The translations under genes were made by a program, and so were the position numbers. Shown one piece after another: positions 1 through 12,239 of a stretch of 18,709 bases of DNA. The first letter of the stretch is position 1; each line of letters opens with the position of its first letter. The DNA is from an uncultured Archangium sp. Lineage in GTDB: Bacteria > Myxococcota > Myxococcia > Myxococcales > Myxococcaceae. Location of the stretch: positions 1 through 18,709 of the forward strand of contig CAMLFP010000070.1 of assembly GCA_946479335.1 (NCBI GenBank), read 5' to 3'. The notes below the pieces were generated by a model. That model was not told the DNA's origin, did not search any database, and was given only the letters and a program-made list of their open reading frames with translations.

Positions 1-1138
1 GGCCGAGCTCGCGCACCTCGTCCTTGAACAGCTCGCGCAGCGGCTCGACCAGCTTGAGCTTCATCTTCTCCGGCAGCCCGCCGACGTTGTGGTGGCTCTT
101 GATGGTCTGCGCCTTGCCGACCACGGAGACCGATTCGATCACGTCGGGGTACAGCGTGCCCTGCGCGAGGAACTGCGCGTCGGTGAACTCCGCGGCGGCC
201 TCTTCGAAGACCGAGATGAACTCGTAGCCGATGGTCTTGCGCTTCTTCTCGGGGTCGGTGACGCCGGCCAGCTTGCCGAGGAACCGCGCGCGCGCGTCGA
301 TGGTCTTGAGCGGCACGTGGAAGCGGCCCACGAAGAGCGCCTCGACCTGCTCGCGCTCGCCCTGCCGCAACAGCCCGTTGTCGACGAAGATGCACTGGAG
401 CCGATCACCGATCGCCCGGTGCAGCAGCAGCGCCGCGACCGACGAATCGACGCCGCCCGACAGCCCGCAGATCACGCGCCCGTTGCCCACCTTCGCGCGG
501 ATCTCCTTCACCGAGTCTTCGATGAAGCTCGACATCGTCCAGTCGCCCTTCACCTTGCACTCGTTGAAGAGGAAGGCGCGCAGCAGCTCCTTGCCCTGCG
601 GCGTGTGCACCACCTCGGGGTGGAACTGCACGCCGAACAGCGGCTTGCTCTCGTGCGCGGCGGCGGCGAACGGCGCGTTGGCCGACTTCGCGATCGGCGT
701 GAAGCCGGGCGGCAGCTGATCGACGCGATCGCCGTGGCTCATCCACACCTTGATCGACTGACCGGTCTTGAAGCCGGCGAACGGCCCGCGCGCGGAGAGG
801 ATCTCGAGGTCGGCCGGCCCGTACTCGCGGTGCGCGGTGCGATCGACGCGGCCGCCGAGCATCTTCGCCATCAGCTGGATGCCGTAGCAGATGCCCAGCA
901 CCGGCAACCCGAGGTCGAAGACCTGCGGCACCGGGCGCGGCGAGCCCTCCTGCTCCACCGACATCGGGCCTCCGGAGAGGATGATGCCGCGCGGGTCGAA
1001 CGCCTTGATCGCGTCGAGCGGCAGATCAGGCCGGTGGATCTCGCAGTACACGCCGAGTTCGCGGACACGCCGCGCGATGAGCTGCGTGTATTGACTGCCG
1101 AAATCGAGAATCAGGATTTTTTCGTGGAGGGCTTGCAC
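1..1138 (-). CDS. guaA: GMP synthase (glutamine-hydrolysing), 3' end cut off by window
   Basis: Converts XMP to GMP using ATP and glutamine in the cytoplasm, the last step of guanine nucleotide synthesis. About 379 residues are visible of a family length near 515, so the C-terminal dimerisation part is missing. The N-terminus reads [20 protein letters not shown], typical of the class I glutamine amidotransferase domain. The nucleophile motif GICYGIQ and the FHPEV histidine/glutamate motif follow. The ATP-pyrophosphatase domain starts with the P-loop [12 protein letters not shown]. The GTG start at 1138 is supported by GGAGA at 1145-1149, seven bases upstream, and by the family N-terminus. It lies downstream of guaB on the same strand, but a plus-strand lipoprotein gene sits between them. 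It diverges from that gene across 53 bases. No frameshift is seen. Confidence 0.97.
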   Translation of the reverse strand, partial: MQALHEKILILDFGSQYTQLIARRVRELGVYCEIHRPDLPLDAIKAFDPRGIILSGGPMSVEQEGSPRPVPQVFDLGLPVLGICYGIQLMAKMLGGRVDRTAHREYGPADLEILSARGPFAGFKTGQSIKVWMSHGDRVDQLPPGFTPIAKSANAPFAAAAHESKPLFGVQFHPEVVHTPQGKELLRAFLFNECKVKGDWTMSSFIEDSVKEIRAKVGNGRVICGLSGGVDSSVAALLLHRAIGDRLQCIFVDNGLLRQGEREQVEALFVGRFHVPLKTIDARARFLGKLAGVTDPEKKRKTIGYEFISVFEEAAAEFTDAQFLAQGTLYPDVIESVSVVGKAQTIKSHHNVGGLPEKMKLKLVEPLRELFKDEVRELG

Positions 1139-1191
1139 GTGCTGTCTCCGTCGTTGACGCGGCGCTCTATCCCTTCGAGACTCCCGCGCCA

Positions 1192-1788
1192 ATGAGCAAG
1201 CGCATCCTCACCACGCTGATCGCCCTCGCTGTCCTCCCTGGCTGTGTGAAGGAGATCACCAGCGAAGAACGCCTTGAACGCGAGACCAAGCGCAGCAACT
1301 CCATGGGCAGCGCCACCGCCGCGGAGTTGCTCAAGTTGCGGTGCGCCGACGTGACCGCCGAGCTCACGAAGGCGCGCGACGAGTCCGCCCCCGAAGACAA
1401 GCGCATCTCCACCTACTCCGACCTCTTCGACCGCGTGAAGGAGCGCACCACGAAGTTCGAAGACGCCCTCGCCCGCAACCCCGACCTCGCGTACCAGGAA
1501 GGCAGCAGCGAGATCATCTCCGCGCGCGACAGCTGCATCGACGCGCAGACCGAGGTGCGCAACGACTTCGAGAACCTGGTGCGCGAGATCGTCCAGGTGC
1601 CGGTGGTCGACGACTACAAAGACGGCAAGGCCGTGAAGGCCGCGCGGATGGACTTTGGCCCCCTGCGCGACGCCATCGAGCAGCTCGACCTCGACGACAA
1701 GGACAGCCTCAACGCGCGCCTCGACAACGCCGAGAAGACGGTCGAGGTGAAGAACTCCTCGCCGGGCAAGCGCCGCGGCAAGAAGTGA
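1192..1788 (+). CDS. Small predicted lipoprotein, function unknown
   Basis: A 198-residue protein that I do not recognise. Its N-terminus [18 protein letters not shown] is a short basic and hydrophobic signal ending in a lipobox (LPGC), so Cys18 is the likely lipidated residue. The rest is very rich in Glu, Asp, Lys and Arg, looks mostly helical, and ends in a basic tail (GKRRGKK). Two further cysteines (in KLRCADV and RDSCIDA) could form a disulfide. It is probably periplasm-facing and membrane-anchored. The gene lies between guaB and guaA but on the opposite strand. Its TGA is immediately followed by the reverse-strand TGA of guaB, with no bases between them. No strong ribosome binding site is visible, and the ATG at 1192 is chosen because the signal peptide begins there. 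Confidence 0.8.
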   Translation: MSKRILTTLIALAVLPGCVKEITSEERLERETKRSNSMGSATAAELLKLRCADVTAELTKARDESAPEDKRISTYSDLFDRVKERTTKFEDALARNPDLAYQEGSSEIISARDSCIDAQTEVRNDFENLVREIVQVPVVDDYKDGKAVKAARMDFGPLRDAIEQLDLDDKDSLNARLDNAEKTVEVKNSSPGKRRGKK

Positions 1789-5453
<3,665 letters not shown>

Positions 5454-5466
5454 TCGCGAAAGCGCG

Positions 5467-5913
5467 TCAGACCAGCACGAAGTGGAACAACAGCGTGCCG
5501 TCGACCTCGACCACCTTGTGATCGAGCCGGAAGCCGCACTTCTGCAGCACGCGCTGTGACGCCACGTTCTCTGCGACGCACACGCCGTAGAGCGGGCGAT
5601 CGTCGGTGAGCTTCAGCAGCGCCTCCAGCGCCCGCGACGCGATGCCGTGGCCCCAGAACGGCTTGCCGATCAGGTACCCGACCTCGAACACCCCGCCGCG
5701 CTCGAACTTCACGATGGAGCCAGCGAGCGCGCCATCGGCCTCGACCGCGCGCATGATCGACCCGGGCACGCCCATCGCCCAGCGCATGTGCGTCAGGAAC
5801 GCGTCGTGTTCTCGATGGGGGACGAAGCCGCTGGCGACGATCTCCGGCTCGGCCTGGAACGCGTAGAGCGCTTCGAGATCGCCCTCGCGCACTTCACGCA
5901 GTTCGACGTGCAC
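5467..5913 (-). CDS. GNAT-family N-acetyltransferase (RimJ/RimL-like)
   Basis: A 148-residue single-domain acetyltransferase predicted to use acetyl-CoA; the substrate cannot be inferred. The acetyl-CoA pyrophosphate loop is visible as FWGHGIASRAL near residues 86-96. The usual C-terminal ENVASQRVLQKCGF motif follows, where an Asn and the NxxSxxxxxKxGF pattern are typical of the RimJ/RimL group. The GTG start at 5913 is supported by GGAG seven bases upstream and overlaps the end of mvaB by 20 bases, so translation is probably coupled. It is the last gene of the minus-strand unit and meets the Hsp70 gene tail to tail. Confidence 0.88.
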   Translation of the reverse strand: MHVELREVREGDLEALYAFQAEPEIVASGFVPHREHDAFLTHMRWAMGVPGSIMRAVEADGALAGSIVKFERGGVFEVGYLIGKPFWGHGIASRALEALLKLTDDRPLYGVCVAENVASQRVLQKCGFRLDHKVVEVDGTLLFHFVLV

Positions 5914-6841
5914 CCTGCTTCTCCCGCTCGCCGAGCGCCGCCTGCAGGTACTTGCCCGGCAGCTTGCGGCCGATGAGCTCCTGCCCGAGCGCGCCCGCGT
6001 CGACGAGCTTCTTGAGATCGATGCCGGTCTCCACGCCCATGCCGTTCAGCATGTAGGCGAGGTCTTCGGTCGACAGGTTCCCCGCGGCGCCGGGCGCGTA
6101 CGGGCAGCCGCCGAGCCCGCCGATGCTGGAGTCGTAGGTCGTCACGCCCATCGACAAGCCCACCAGCACGTTCGCCAGCGCGGTGCCGCGCGTGTCGTGG
6201 AGGTGCAGCGCGATCTGCTCCAGCGGTAGCAGCTTCGACACCTCGCCGACGATCTCCGCGGTCTGCGTCGGCGTTCCCACGCCGATCGTGTCACCCAGAC
6301 TCAATTGGTAGAAGCCGACGTCGGCCAGCCGCTTGACGAGCTCGACCACCTTCGCGACCGGCGTGAGGCCCTCGTACGGGCACCCCCACACCGTCGACAG
6401 GTAGCAGCGCACGCGCATGCCCTCGGCCTTCGCTTCCCGCGCGACCTCGGTGACGGTGGAGATCGCCTCCGCCACCGACTTGTTGATGTTCTTCTTCGAG
6501 TGGCTCTCGGTGACCGACAGGAACACCGCGGCTTCCTGCAACTTCGCGGCGCGCGCGCGCTCCAGGCCCTTCAGGTTGGGGACCAACGCGCTGAACATCA
6601 CGCCTTCCCGCCGGGGGATCAGCGAGAGCAGCTTGTCGGCGTCAGCGAGCTGGGGGATCCACCGCGGGGAAACGAAGGAGGTGACCTCGATGCGCTTCAA
6701 GCCCGCGTCGATCAGGCCCTCGATCATCCGCGCCTTGTCTTCGGTCGCCAGCGTGCGCAGCTCGTTCTGCAGGCCGTCGCGCGGCCCGACCTCGTAGATC
6801 TCGACGCGCTTCGGAAAATTGGCGGTGAGGGCGGCACTCAT
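5894..6841 (-). CDS. mvaB: Hydroxymethylglutaryl-CoA lyase
   Basis: Cleaves HMG-CoA into acetyl-CoA and acetoacetate, the last step of leucine breakdown. The 315 residues match the family. Catalytic residues line up with the human enzyme at a constant offset of 20: Arg21-Asp22 in GPRDGLQNE, His213 and His215 in HLHDTRG, and Cys246 in the signature GGLGGCPYAPGAAGN. The ATG at 6841 is preferred over an in-frame TTG six bases upstream because it gives the normal N-terminus. It begins two bases after the methyltransferase stop. The other leucine-degradation genes (liu/ivd, mccB) are not in view, so the lyase sits apart from its usual partners. In myxobacteria, HMG-CoA also links to isovaleryl-CoA and lipid-signal metabolism; whether that matters here is inference. 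Confidence 0.96.
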   Translation of the reverse strand: MSAALTANFPKRVEIYEVGPRDGLQNELRTLATEDKARMIEGLIDAGLKRIEVTSFVSPRWIPQLADADKLLSLIPRREGVMFSALVPNLKGLERARAAKLQEAAVFLSVTESHSKKNINKSVAEAISTVTEVAREAKAEGMRVRCYLSTVWGCPYEGLTPVAKVVELVKRLADVGFYQLSLGDTIGVGTPTQTAEIVGEVSKLLPLEQIALHLHDTRGTALANVLVGLSMGVTTYDSSIGGLGGCPYAPGAAGNLSTEDLAYMLNGMGVETGIDLKKLVDAGALGQELIGRKLPGKYLQAALGEREKQGARRTA

Positions 6842-6843
6842 GA

Positions 6844-7536
6844 TCAACGTCTCTGACTTCCGACAATGACATCTGTCGAGTCATTTCCTAACGACATTCC
6901 ATCGATTCCGCCGACCGCCCACCGCACGTCCAGCCCGGCAGCGCCCAGCAGGCGGCGCCACTCGGCCAACTCGTAATAGCGGATGAAGAAGTCGGCCTCG
7001 AGGACCCGCCCGTCTGCGCACCGCAGCGCGCGGTGGATGACGTCACGACGGCGCGCGGCGTCAAAGCGCGCGGTCTCCGTGAGGTGGTCACCCTCGCCGA
7101 TCGGCCCATCGAAGCCGGCGTCGGGTTGAGCGCGGGCCCGATCGAGGTTGGTCCCCTGGATGATGAACATCGCCCCCGGCTTCAGCACGCGGCCGAGCTC
7201 CGCCAGCACGCGCGGCACCACGTCGTCTTCGAGCGTGCCCAGCGAGTTGTACCAACACCAGGCGCCCTCGAACGCCGCGTCGCGGAACGGGAGCGCCGTG
7301 AAGTCGGCGCGGGCGACGGCCCCGTGCGCGCGCGCCTCACGCAGCGAGAGCTGATCGCGATCGACGCCGAAGCCACCGAGGTGCGCGAGGTGCCGCCCGT
7401 GCCCGCAGCCGAGATCGAGCCAGCGGCCCGGCGCGAGGTTGGTGCGGAGGAAGCGCGCCTCCGCCTCGTTCACCAGCTCAGAGAGGAACGGCCTCGTCGA
7501 TCGGAGGTAGAGCTCGCCGAAGAACGGCCCGCTCAT
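6844..7536 (-). CDS. Class I SAM-dependent methyltransferase
   Basis: A 230-residue predicted cytoplasmic methyltransferase with a Rossmann fold. Motif I is LDLGCGHGRH at residues 40-49, which binds S-adenosylmethionine. The acidic end of strand 2 is GVDRDQ, and the motif II region is ARADFTALPFRDAAFEGAWC, followed by the GRVLKPGAMFIIQG strand characteristic of ubiE-like small-molecule methylases. The substrate is not identifiable. Its ATG overlaps the stop of the upstream gene as ATGA (7533-7536), and its own stop lies two bases before mvaB. This indicates one transcript with coupled translation. Confidence 0.9.
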   Translation of the reverse strand: MSGPFFGELYLRSTRPFLSELVNEAEARFLRTNLAPGRWLDLGCGHGRHLAHLGGFGVDRDQLSLREARAHGAVARADFTALPFRDAAFEGAWCWYNSLGTLEDDVVPRVLAELGRVLKPGAMFIIQGTNLDRARAQPDAGFDGPIGEGDHLTETARFDAARRRDVIHRALRCADGRVLEADFFIRYYELAEWRRLLGAAGLDVRWAVGGIDGMSLGNDSTDVIVGSQRR

Positions 7537-8672
7537 GAGAGCAGTGCGCCGTCGTCTTCATCGTCGATCTCCACGCGCGAGCGATCGACCGAGAGCGCGC
7601 CCTGCCCGTCCCACGAGAGGATCACGCCCTGCGGGAGCGAGAGGTAGCGCACGAAGTCGGGCGCGCGGCGCGAGAGATCGGCGAGCGTCATCACCCCGGT
7701 CTCGCTGGAGTCACCTTCGGCGACGCTGCGCACCCGCCAGCCGCTGTCCTTCGAGGCGGTGGGCTCCTCGCGGAAGGCGACCAGCTCGGTGAGCCCCGAC
7801 ACGAACCCTCGGACCTCGGCGGTGCTGGTGGCGTGCGGAGAGTCGCCGACGAGATCGAGCTCCTCCTGCAGCAGGCGCTGCTCCATCGAGCGCTTGAGCG
7901 GCACGGTGAGATCTTCGAACTGATCGCGCGCGCCCGGCGGCGAGGCCTTCACCTCGAACACGCCGGTGCCCTCGAAGAGCTCGGAGGGGACGAGCTTCTG
8001 CACCAGCGGCGGGTGCCACCCGCGGAACGGGCCGGCCACCGCGCCCTCCGCGGCGAAGAACGAGATGCGATCGAAGCCCAGCGCCATCGACTGCCCGTGC
8101 ACGATGCGCGTGTTGTGCTCCATCAACCAGTCCGCGAGGTGGCCACACATCAGCGCCGCCTCCTCGAGCACCTCGCGGTCGCGGAACTCGAAGGTGATCT
8201 CGCGCGCGCCCAGCTTGCTGAAGCCGACGGTCTCCGCGCGCATGCCGTGCTCCCCCATGTCGGTGAAGCCCACCGAGAAGAGATCTTCGGCCAGCACGTG
8301 CTCGGGCAACGCCTCGTCGGCCTGCGCGAGGGGGAAAGGCCAGAGCCGCAGCACATCGAGCGCAAAACCGTCGACGCCGGCGGTCGCGGCCAGCACCGCG
8401 CTGCGCACCTCTTCGAAGAACTGCTCGGAGCGCCCTTTCAACTCACGCTTGAAGCCCAGCAGGAAGCCCCGCTTGAACTTCGCGCGCGCGAACGCGGCGG
8501 CGTAGGGCCCGAAGAGCTCGTCGTTCGGCCCCGGGAGTTGGAGCGCACCCATTTCTCCGAGGAACACATCGGAGTTCACGGGAGATCGGAACGACTCGTT
8601 GAGTGCGCTCCCATCGGTGTAGATCGCGAAGAAACTGCTGAGCGTCGGCACGTCGGGTCGCACTCTATGCAC
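7533..8672 (-). CDS. Uncharacterised protein, possibly with immunity-type DUF domains
   Basis: A 379-residue soluble protein with no signal peptide or membrane segment, which I cannot assign confidently. The middle section (roughly residues 140-215, including GFSKLGAREITFEF and later VHGQSMALGFDRI) faintly resembles DUF4261. The C-terminal 80 residues, with DSGWRVRSVAEGD and then PDFVRYLSLPQGVIL, faintly resemble DUF2185/Imm33. Both families include proposed immunity proteins. These are recollected patterns, not search results. It ends in an acidic stretch (EIDDEDDGALLS). It heads the minus-strand unit and overlaps the methyltransferase start by four bases. GTG at 8672 is the longest choice; GTG at 8663 or 8651 is also possible, and no clear ribosome binding site separates them. 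Confidence 0.7.
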   Translation of the reverse strand: MHRVRPDVPTLSSFFAIYTDGSALNESFRSPVNSDVFLGEMGALQLPGPNDELFGPYAAAFARAKFKRGFLLGFKRELKGRSEQFFEEVRSAVLAATAGVDGFALDVLRLWPFPLAQADEALPEHVLAEDLFSVGFTDMGEHGMRAETVGFSKLGAREITFEFRDREVLEEAALMCGHLADWLMEHNTRIVHGQSMALGFDRISFFAAEGAVAGPFRGWHPPLVQKLVPSELFEGTGVFEVKASPPGARDQFEDLTVPLKRSMEQRLLQEELDLVGDSPHATSTAEVRGFVSGLTELVAFREEPTASKDSGWRVRSVAEGDSSETGVMTLADLSRRAPDFVRYLSLPQGVILSWDGQGALSVDRSRVEIDDEDDGALLS

Positions 8673-8709
8673 GCGGCGGCAGCTTTTGCACTACAACGCG
8701 CCTCGTCAG
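8673..8709. promoter_or_regulatory. Divergent gap between the minus-strand unit and the amidotransferase unit
   Basis: Only 37 bases separate two divergent start codons, so promoters for the two units must overlap each other or extend into the coding sequences. I see no convincing promoter hexamers or operator dyad here. Confidence 0.35.
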
Positions 8710-9423
8710 ATGTGCCGCATCTTCGCCATTCGATCCACCGAGCCGTTGAATGTCCGCCCGGCGTTCGACCGCCTGCGCGCGCTCGCCGCGGAGCACAAAG
8801 ACGGCTGGGGCATCGCCACCTTCCGCGACACCGGGCGCTCCGTCGAACGTCACACCGAATCGGCGGAACACTCGCTGCGCTTCGATCAACTCGGGCACGA
8901 ACAGAGCCACGCGATGCTGGTGCACATCCGCTTGGCGTCGGTGGGCACGGTGCACGAGCGCAACAACCACCCGTTCACCGCGGGGCCGTGGGTCTTCATG
9001 CACAACGGCACGCTGAAGAACTTCGAGTCGCACCGGGCGGCCTTCGAGGCGCGCATCGCTGACGGGATCCGCGGCGAGCTGCAGGGCGAGACCGACTCCG
9101 AGCGCTGCTTCGGGTTGTTCCGCACCCTGCTGGGTGACTCCAACGACGTCGCCGGCGCGCTGTGCCGCATGTTCCGCACCGCGGAGGCGCTGTGTGATGA
9201 CGCCACCGAGGGCAAGCGGTCGGCGATGAACTTCCTCGTGGGCGACGGCCGCCGCTTCTGGGCCACGCGCCGCGATCGCACGCTGTTCGCGGTCACTACC
9301 CCGACGCTGGTGTCCATCGCCTCCGAGCCGCTCCTCCCCGGGTTGCCGTGGCAGGAGGTGCCCCAGGATTCGCTGGTGGAGATCGACGACGACCTGCACC
9401 TCACGATGAGGCCCATCCCATGA
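8710..9423 (+). CDS. Class II glutamine amidotransferase (YafJ/EgtC-like)
   Basis: A 237-residue Ntn-hydrolase of the glutamine amidotransferase class II type, expected to hydrolyse a glutamine amide or a related gamma-glutamyl bond. The start must be the ATG at 8710, because the catalytic cysteine has to become N-terminal after Met removal: the protein begins MCRIFAIRST. An in-frame TTG at 8686 would bury that Cys. Supporting motifs are HKDGWG (29-34), HIRLAS, NNHPF, FMHNGTLKN and GETDSE, all in family order. There is no synthetase domain, so it resembles stand-alone YafJ-type proteins, whose substrates are mostly unknown. No egtB/egtD neighbours are present, so a role in ergothioneine synthesis is not supported. 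Its stop overlaps the next start as ATGA. Confidence 0.92.
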   Translation: MCRIFAIRSTEPLNVRPAFDRLRALAAEHKDGWGIATFRDTGRSVERHTESAEHSLRFDQLGHEQSHAMLVHIRLASVGTVHERNNHPFTAGPWVFMHNGTLKNFESHRAAFEARIADGIRGELQGETDSERCFGLFRTLLGDSNDVAGALCRMFRTAEALCDDATEGKRSAMNFLVGDGRRFWATRRDRTLFAVTTPTLVSIASEPLLPGLPWQEVPQDSLVEIDDDLHLTMRPIP

Positions 9424-10295
9424 AGCCCGCCGATCTCCCCGTCGCGCATCACACGGTGAAGTTGAAGAACCTGTCGATGCACTACGCGGAGCTCGGCACC
9501 GGCCCGCTGGTGGTGTTGCTGCACGGCTTCCCCGAGAACTGGTGGTCGTGGCGGCATCAGCTCCGGGAGATCGCCGCGCTGGGCTTTCGCGTCATCGCGC
9601 CCGATCTCCGCGGCTACAACGACACCGACAAGGCCGGCCCGTACGATCTCACCACGTTGGCTGAAGATGTCTGCCAGCTGATCGACGCCGTGCAACCGGG
9701 GAAGGCGCGCATCGTCGGGCACGACTGGGGCGGCGCGCTGGCCTGGCACCTCGCCGCGACGCGCCCCGAGCACACCGAGCGCCTCGTGGTGCTCAACTGC
9801 CCCCACCCGCTCAAGATGCGCGAGGCGCTGGTGACGAAGCCGTCGCTCAAGCAGCTCAGGAAGAGCTGGTACATGTTCATGTTCCAGCTGCCGTGGCTTC
9901 CGGAGCGCGTGTTGACCCGCGATGACGGCGGCGAGGTCGCGCGGTCACTCAAGGCGATGGCCCTCGACCGCACCAACTTCTCAGACGAAGACCTCCGCCC
10001 CTTCCGCGACGGCGTGCAGAAGCCCGGCGCCGCCTCCGCGATGCTGGGCTGGTACCGCACGATGATGCGCGACGGGCTCTTCGGCCGGCCGGTGAAGTAC
10101 GCGCCCATCGAGTGCGAGACGCTGCTCATCTGGGGCATGGAGGACAAGGCGCTCGGCTTCGACGATCTGGTGCCCGGCACCGAGCGGTGGGCGCCGAAGT
10201 TGAAGATCGCGAAGGTCGAGCACTGCGGCCACTTCGTGCAGTCGGAGCAGCCCGCGAAGGTCAACGCGGCGCTGCTGCCCTTCCTGCGCGCGTGA
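9420..10295 (+). CDS. Alpha/beta hydrolase, epoxide hydrolase-like
   Basis: A 291-residue soluble alpha/beta hydrolase. The oxyanion motif HGFPE is at 35-39. The nucleophile elbow GHDWGG places Asp102 rather than Ser, as in epoxide hydrolases and haloalkane dehalogenases. The likely acid is Asp242 in WGMEDKAL and the histidine is His271 in GHFVQSEQP. The HGFPE and GHDWGG combination and tyrosines in the cap region favour epoxide hydrolase, but dehalogenase activity cannot be excluded. The substrate is unknown. The ATG at 9420 overlaps the amidotransferase stop by four bases, which favours this start over longer in-frame options. Its 3' end overlaps the tsaE 3' end by 35 bases on the opposite strand. 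Confidence 0.9.
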   Translation: MKPADLPVAHHTVKLKNLSMHYAELGTGPLVVLLHGFPENWWSWRHQLREIAALGFRVIAPDLRGYNDTDKAGPYDLTTLAEDVCQLIDAVQPGKARIVGHDWGGALAWHLAATRPEHTERLVVLNCPHPLKMREALVTKPSLKQLRKSWYMFMFQLPWLPERVLTRDDGGEVARSLKAMALDRTNFSDEDLRPFRDGVQKPGAASAMLGWYRTMMRDGLFGRPVKYAPIECETLLIWGMEDKALGFDDLVPGTERWAPKLKIAKVEHCGHFVQSEQPAKVNAALLPFLRA

Positions 10296-10749
10296 GCCAC
10301 CGCTGCAGCAGCGCTTCGCTCTTCGGCCCGGAGGTCGTCAGGTTCAACGTGCGCGCGTCGCTCGACGGCACCTCGATGCTGACGCGCAGCGCGTCGCCCG
10401 GGAGCGCGCTGGAGATCTGCTCGACCCACTCGACGAGGAACGCGGAGTCACCCGCGTCGAGGAGATCGAAGTACCCGGTGGCGTAGAGCTCGTCGTCAGA
10501 CGCGAGGCGGTAGAGATCGGCGTGATGCAGCGGCAGCCGCCCGCGGTAGCTCTGGAGGATCGAATAGGTCGGCGAGCTCACGTCATCGAGCGGCACGCCC
10601 GCGCCCTGCGCCACGCCTCGCGAGAACAGCGTCTTCCCCGCGCCGAGCTGGCCAGAGAGCCCGACGAAATCGCCTGGAAGCAGCGCCTCGCCCAGCGCCA
10701 CCCCGAGCGCGAACGTCTCGTCGGCGCTGCTCGAGTTCAGCGGTCCCAC
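10261..10749 (-). CDS. tsaE: tRNA t6A37 synthesis ATPase TsaE
   Basis: An essential ATPase that works with TsaB and TsaD to form N6-threonylcarbamoyladenosine at tRNA position 37. The 162 residues are close to the family size. The Walker A motif GQLGAGKT is at 33-40. The SSPTYSILQSY motif and HHADLYRL follow, as does a LVEW motif of the family. The GTG at 10749 lies inside the 3' end of nnr (13-base overlap), so translation is probably coupled; adjacency of nnr and tsaE is common in bacteria. Its last 35 bases overlap the convergent epoxide hydrolase gene. TsaB and TsaD are not in this window. Confidence 0.95.
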   Translation of the reverse strand: MGPLNSSSADETFALGVALGEALLPGDFVGLSGQLGAGKTLFSRGVAQGAGVPLDDVSSPTYSILQSYRGRLPLHHADLYRLASDDELYATGYFDLLDAGDSAFLVEWVEQISSALPGDALRVSIEVPSSDARTLNLTTSGPKSEALLQRWLTRAGRAAAPR

Positions 10750-12239
10750 AGGCGCCAGACCTCGGTGAGCCCGTCGAGCAGATCAGACGCGATGAGGCCC
10801 AGCTCGCCGCGCTTCTCGCGGATGAGATCGCCCGCGTGCCCGTGCGCCCACACGCCCGCGATCGCCGCGTCAGAGGGCATCAGCCCCTGCGCGAGGAGCG
10901 CACCCACCACGCCCGAGAGCACGTCGCCGCTGCCGGCCGTCGCCATCCCCGCGTTGCCGGTGGGGTTCACGAAGACGGTGCCATCGTCGCGGGTGATCAG
11001 CGTCCGCGCGCCCTTGAGGATCAGCAGCGACGGGTTGGCCTTCACGAACTCGCGCGCGACGCCCACGCGATCACGCTGCACGTCGGCGGTGCTCTTGCCG
11101 ATGAGCCGCGCCATCTCGCCCGGGTGCGGCGTGAGGATCAGCGCGCTCTGCGCCTTCTCCAGCACCTCGAGGTGCCCGGCGAGGGCATTGAGCGCGTCGG
11201 CGTCCAACACGCAGGGCACGTGGAGCTCTTCGAGCAACGTCGCCAGCAAGGTGTGCGTCTCGTCGTCGCGCGTTATGCCCGGGCCGATGACGACCGCGTC
11301 TTTCCCATCGGCGGCGTCGAGGAGCGCGTTGAGATCGCGCAGCCCCAGCGCCCCCTCGGCCGGGAGTTCGACGCCCATCACCTCGGGCGCATGAGCGAGG
11401 ACCGCGTCGAGCGCGTTCGGCCGCGTGGCCACGGTCACCAGCCCGGCTCCAGCGCGAAGGGCGGCGAGCGCGGAGAGGGCCGCGGCGCCGGACTTGCCCC
11501 GACTGCCACCGACGACCAGCACGTGCCCGTAGGTGCCCTTGTGCGAATCCGCACGGCGGATGGGCAGTTTCGCACGTGCGTCTTCTTCTTCGAGCAGGAG
11601 CAACTGCGGTCCCGCGACGCCGCTGATCGCCGCCGGAGGGAGCCCGAGATCGATGAGGTCGACCCGGCCACAGCGCGACACGCCGGGCTCGATGACGTGC
11701 GCGGGCTTCAGCGCGCCGAAGCTCAAGGTGACGTCGGCGGTGACCGATGGCGTGTGCGCCTGCGCGGAGTCGCTCTCCACGCCCGACGGGAGATCGGCGG
11801 AGATCACCCGCGCCCCGGTCGCGCGCCACTCTTCGATCTGCACGATCGCGTCGGCCAACGGCCCCTCCGGCGCGCGGTTCAACCCCGTGCCCAGCAGCGC
11901 GTCGATGATCAGATCGTCGGCGCCGGGCGTCTCGGAGATCTGCGCGAACTTCACGCCCGCGCGCTCGTAGTTCTTCGCGGCGTCGCCCTTGAGCTTCGCG
12001 GCGTCACCGACCAGCTCCGCGAACACGGTGCGCCTCGCGTCGTTCAGGTAGCGCGCGGCGACGAACCCATCGCCGCCGTTGTTCCCCGGGCCGCAGAGCA
12101 CGAAGAACCGCGCGTTGGCGCTCGCTTCACGGAGCGCCACCTTCGCCAGCGCCTCGCCCGCGCGCTCCATCAACGCCAGCGTGTCGCCCGACGCCTCGTC
12201 GACCGCCCTGCTCTCTGCCGCGGTGAGGACGCGCTTCAC
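10737..12239 (-). CDS. nnr: Bifunctional NAD(P)HX epimerase / dehydratase
   Basis: Repairs hydrated NADH and NADPH: the N-terminal NnrE domain (about 1-210) interconverts R and S forms, and the C-terminal NnrD domain (about 220-500) dehydrates the S form using ADP. The 500 residues are near E. coli length (515). Visible motifs are GPGNNGGDG (50-58), [20 protein letters not shown] and [10 protein letters not shown], with the catalytic Asp near 439. The start is the GTG at 12239, read [10 protein letters not shown], overlapping the pdxJ stop as GTGA. A reading frame extends 53 codons further upstream, but that part is Arg-rich antisense-like sequence over pdxJ. The gene is followed by tsaE, as in many bacteria. 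Confidence 0.95.
   Translation of the reverse strand: MKRVLTAAESRAVDEASGDTLALMERAGEALAKVALREASANARFFVLCGPGNNGGDGFVAARYLNDARRTVFAELVGDAAKLKGDAAKNYERAGVKFAQISETPGADDLIIDALLGTGLNRAPEGPLADAIVQIEEWRATGARVISADLPSGVESDSAQAHTPSVTADVTLSFGALKPAHVIEPGVSRCGRVDLIDLGLPPAAISGVAGPQLLLLEEEDARAKLPIRRADSHKGTYGHVLVVGGSRGKSGAAALSALAALRAGAGLVTVATRPNALDAVLAHAPEVMGVELPAEGALGLRDLNALLDAADGKDAVVIGPGITRDDETHTLLATLLEELHVPCVLDADALNALAGHLEVLEKAQSALILTPHPGEMARLIGKSTADVQRDRVGVAREFVKANPSLLILKGARTLITRDDGTVFVNPTGNAGMATAGSGDVLSGVVGALLAQGLMPSDAAIAGVWAHGHAGDLIREKRGELGLIASDLLDGLTEVWRLWDR

Noticed and set aside
1154..1182. TTGACG as a -35 box for the lipoprotein gene
   Set aside because: No -10-like hexamer lies 16-18 bases downstream.
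89..1195. Long plus-strand open frame opposite guaA
   Set aside because: Composition is Arg/Ala/Leu/His-rich with no family motif; it is the antisense shadow of a clear GMP synthase.
5454..5466. CGC-GAAA-GCG hairpin between the Hsp70 and GNAT genes as a terminator
   Set aside because: The stem is only three base pairs with no U-tract; too weak to call.
8686..8709. TTG at 8686 as the amidotransferase start
   Set aside because: It would place eight residues before the Met-Cys that must form the N-terminal catalytic cysteine.
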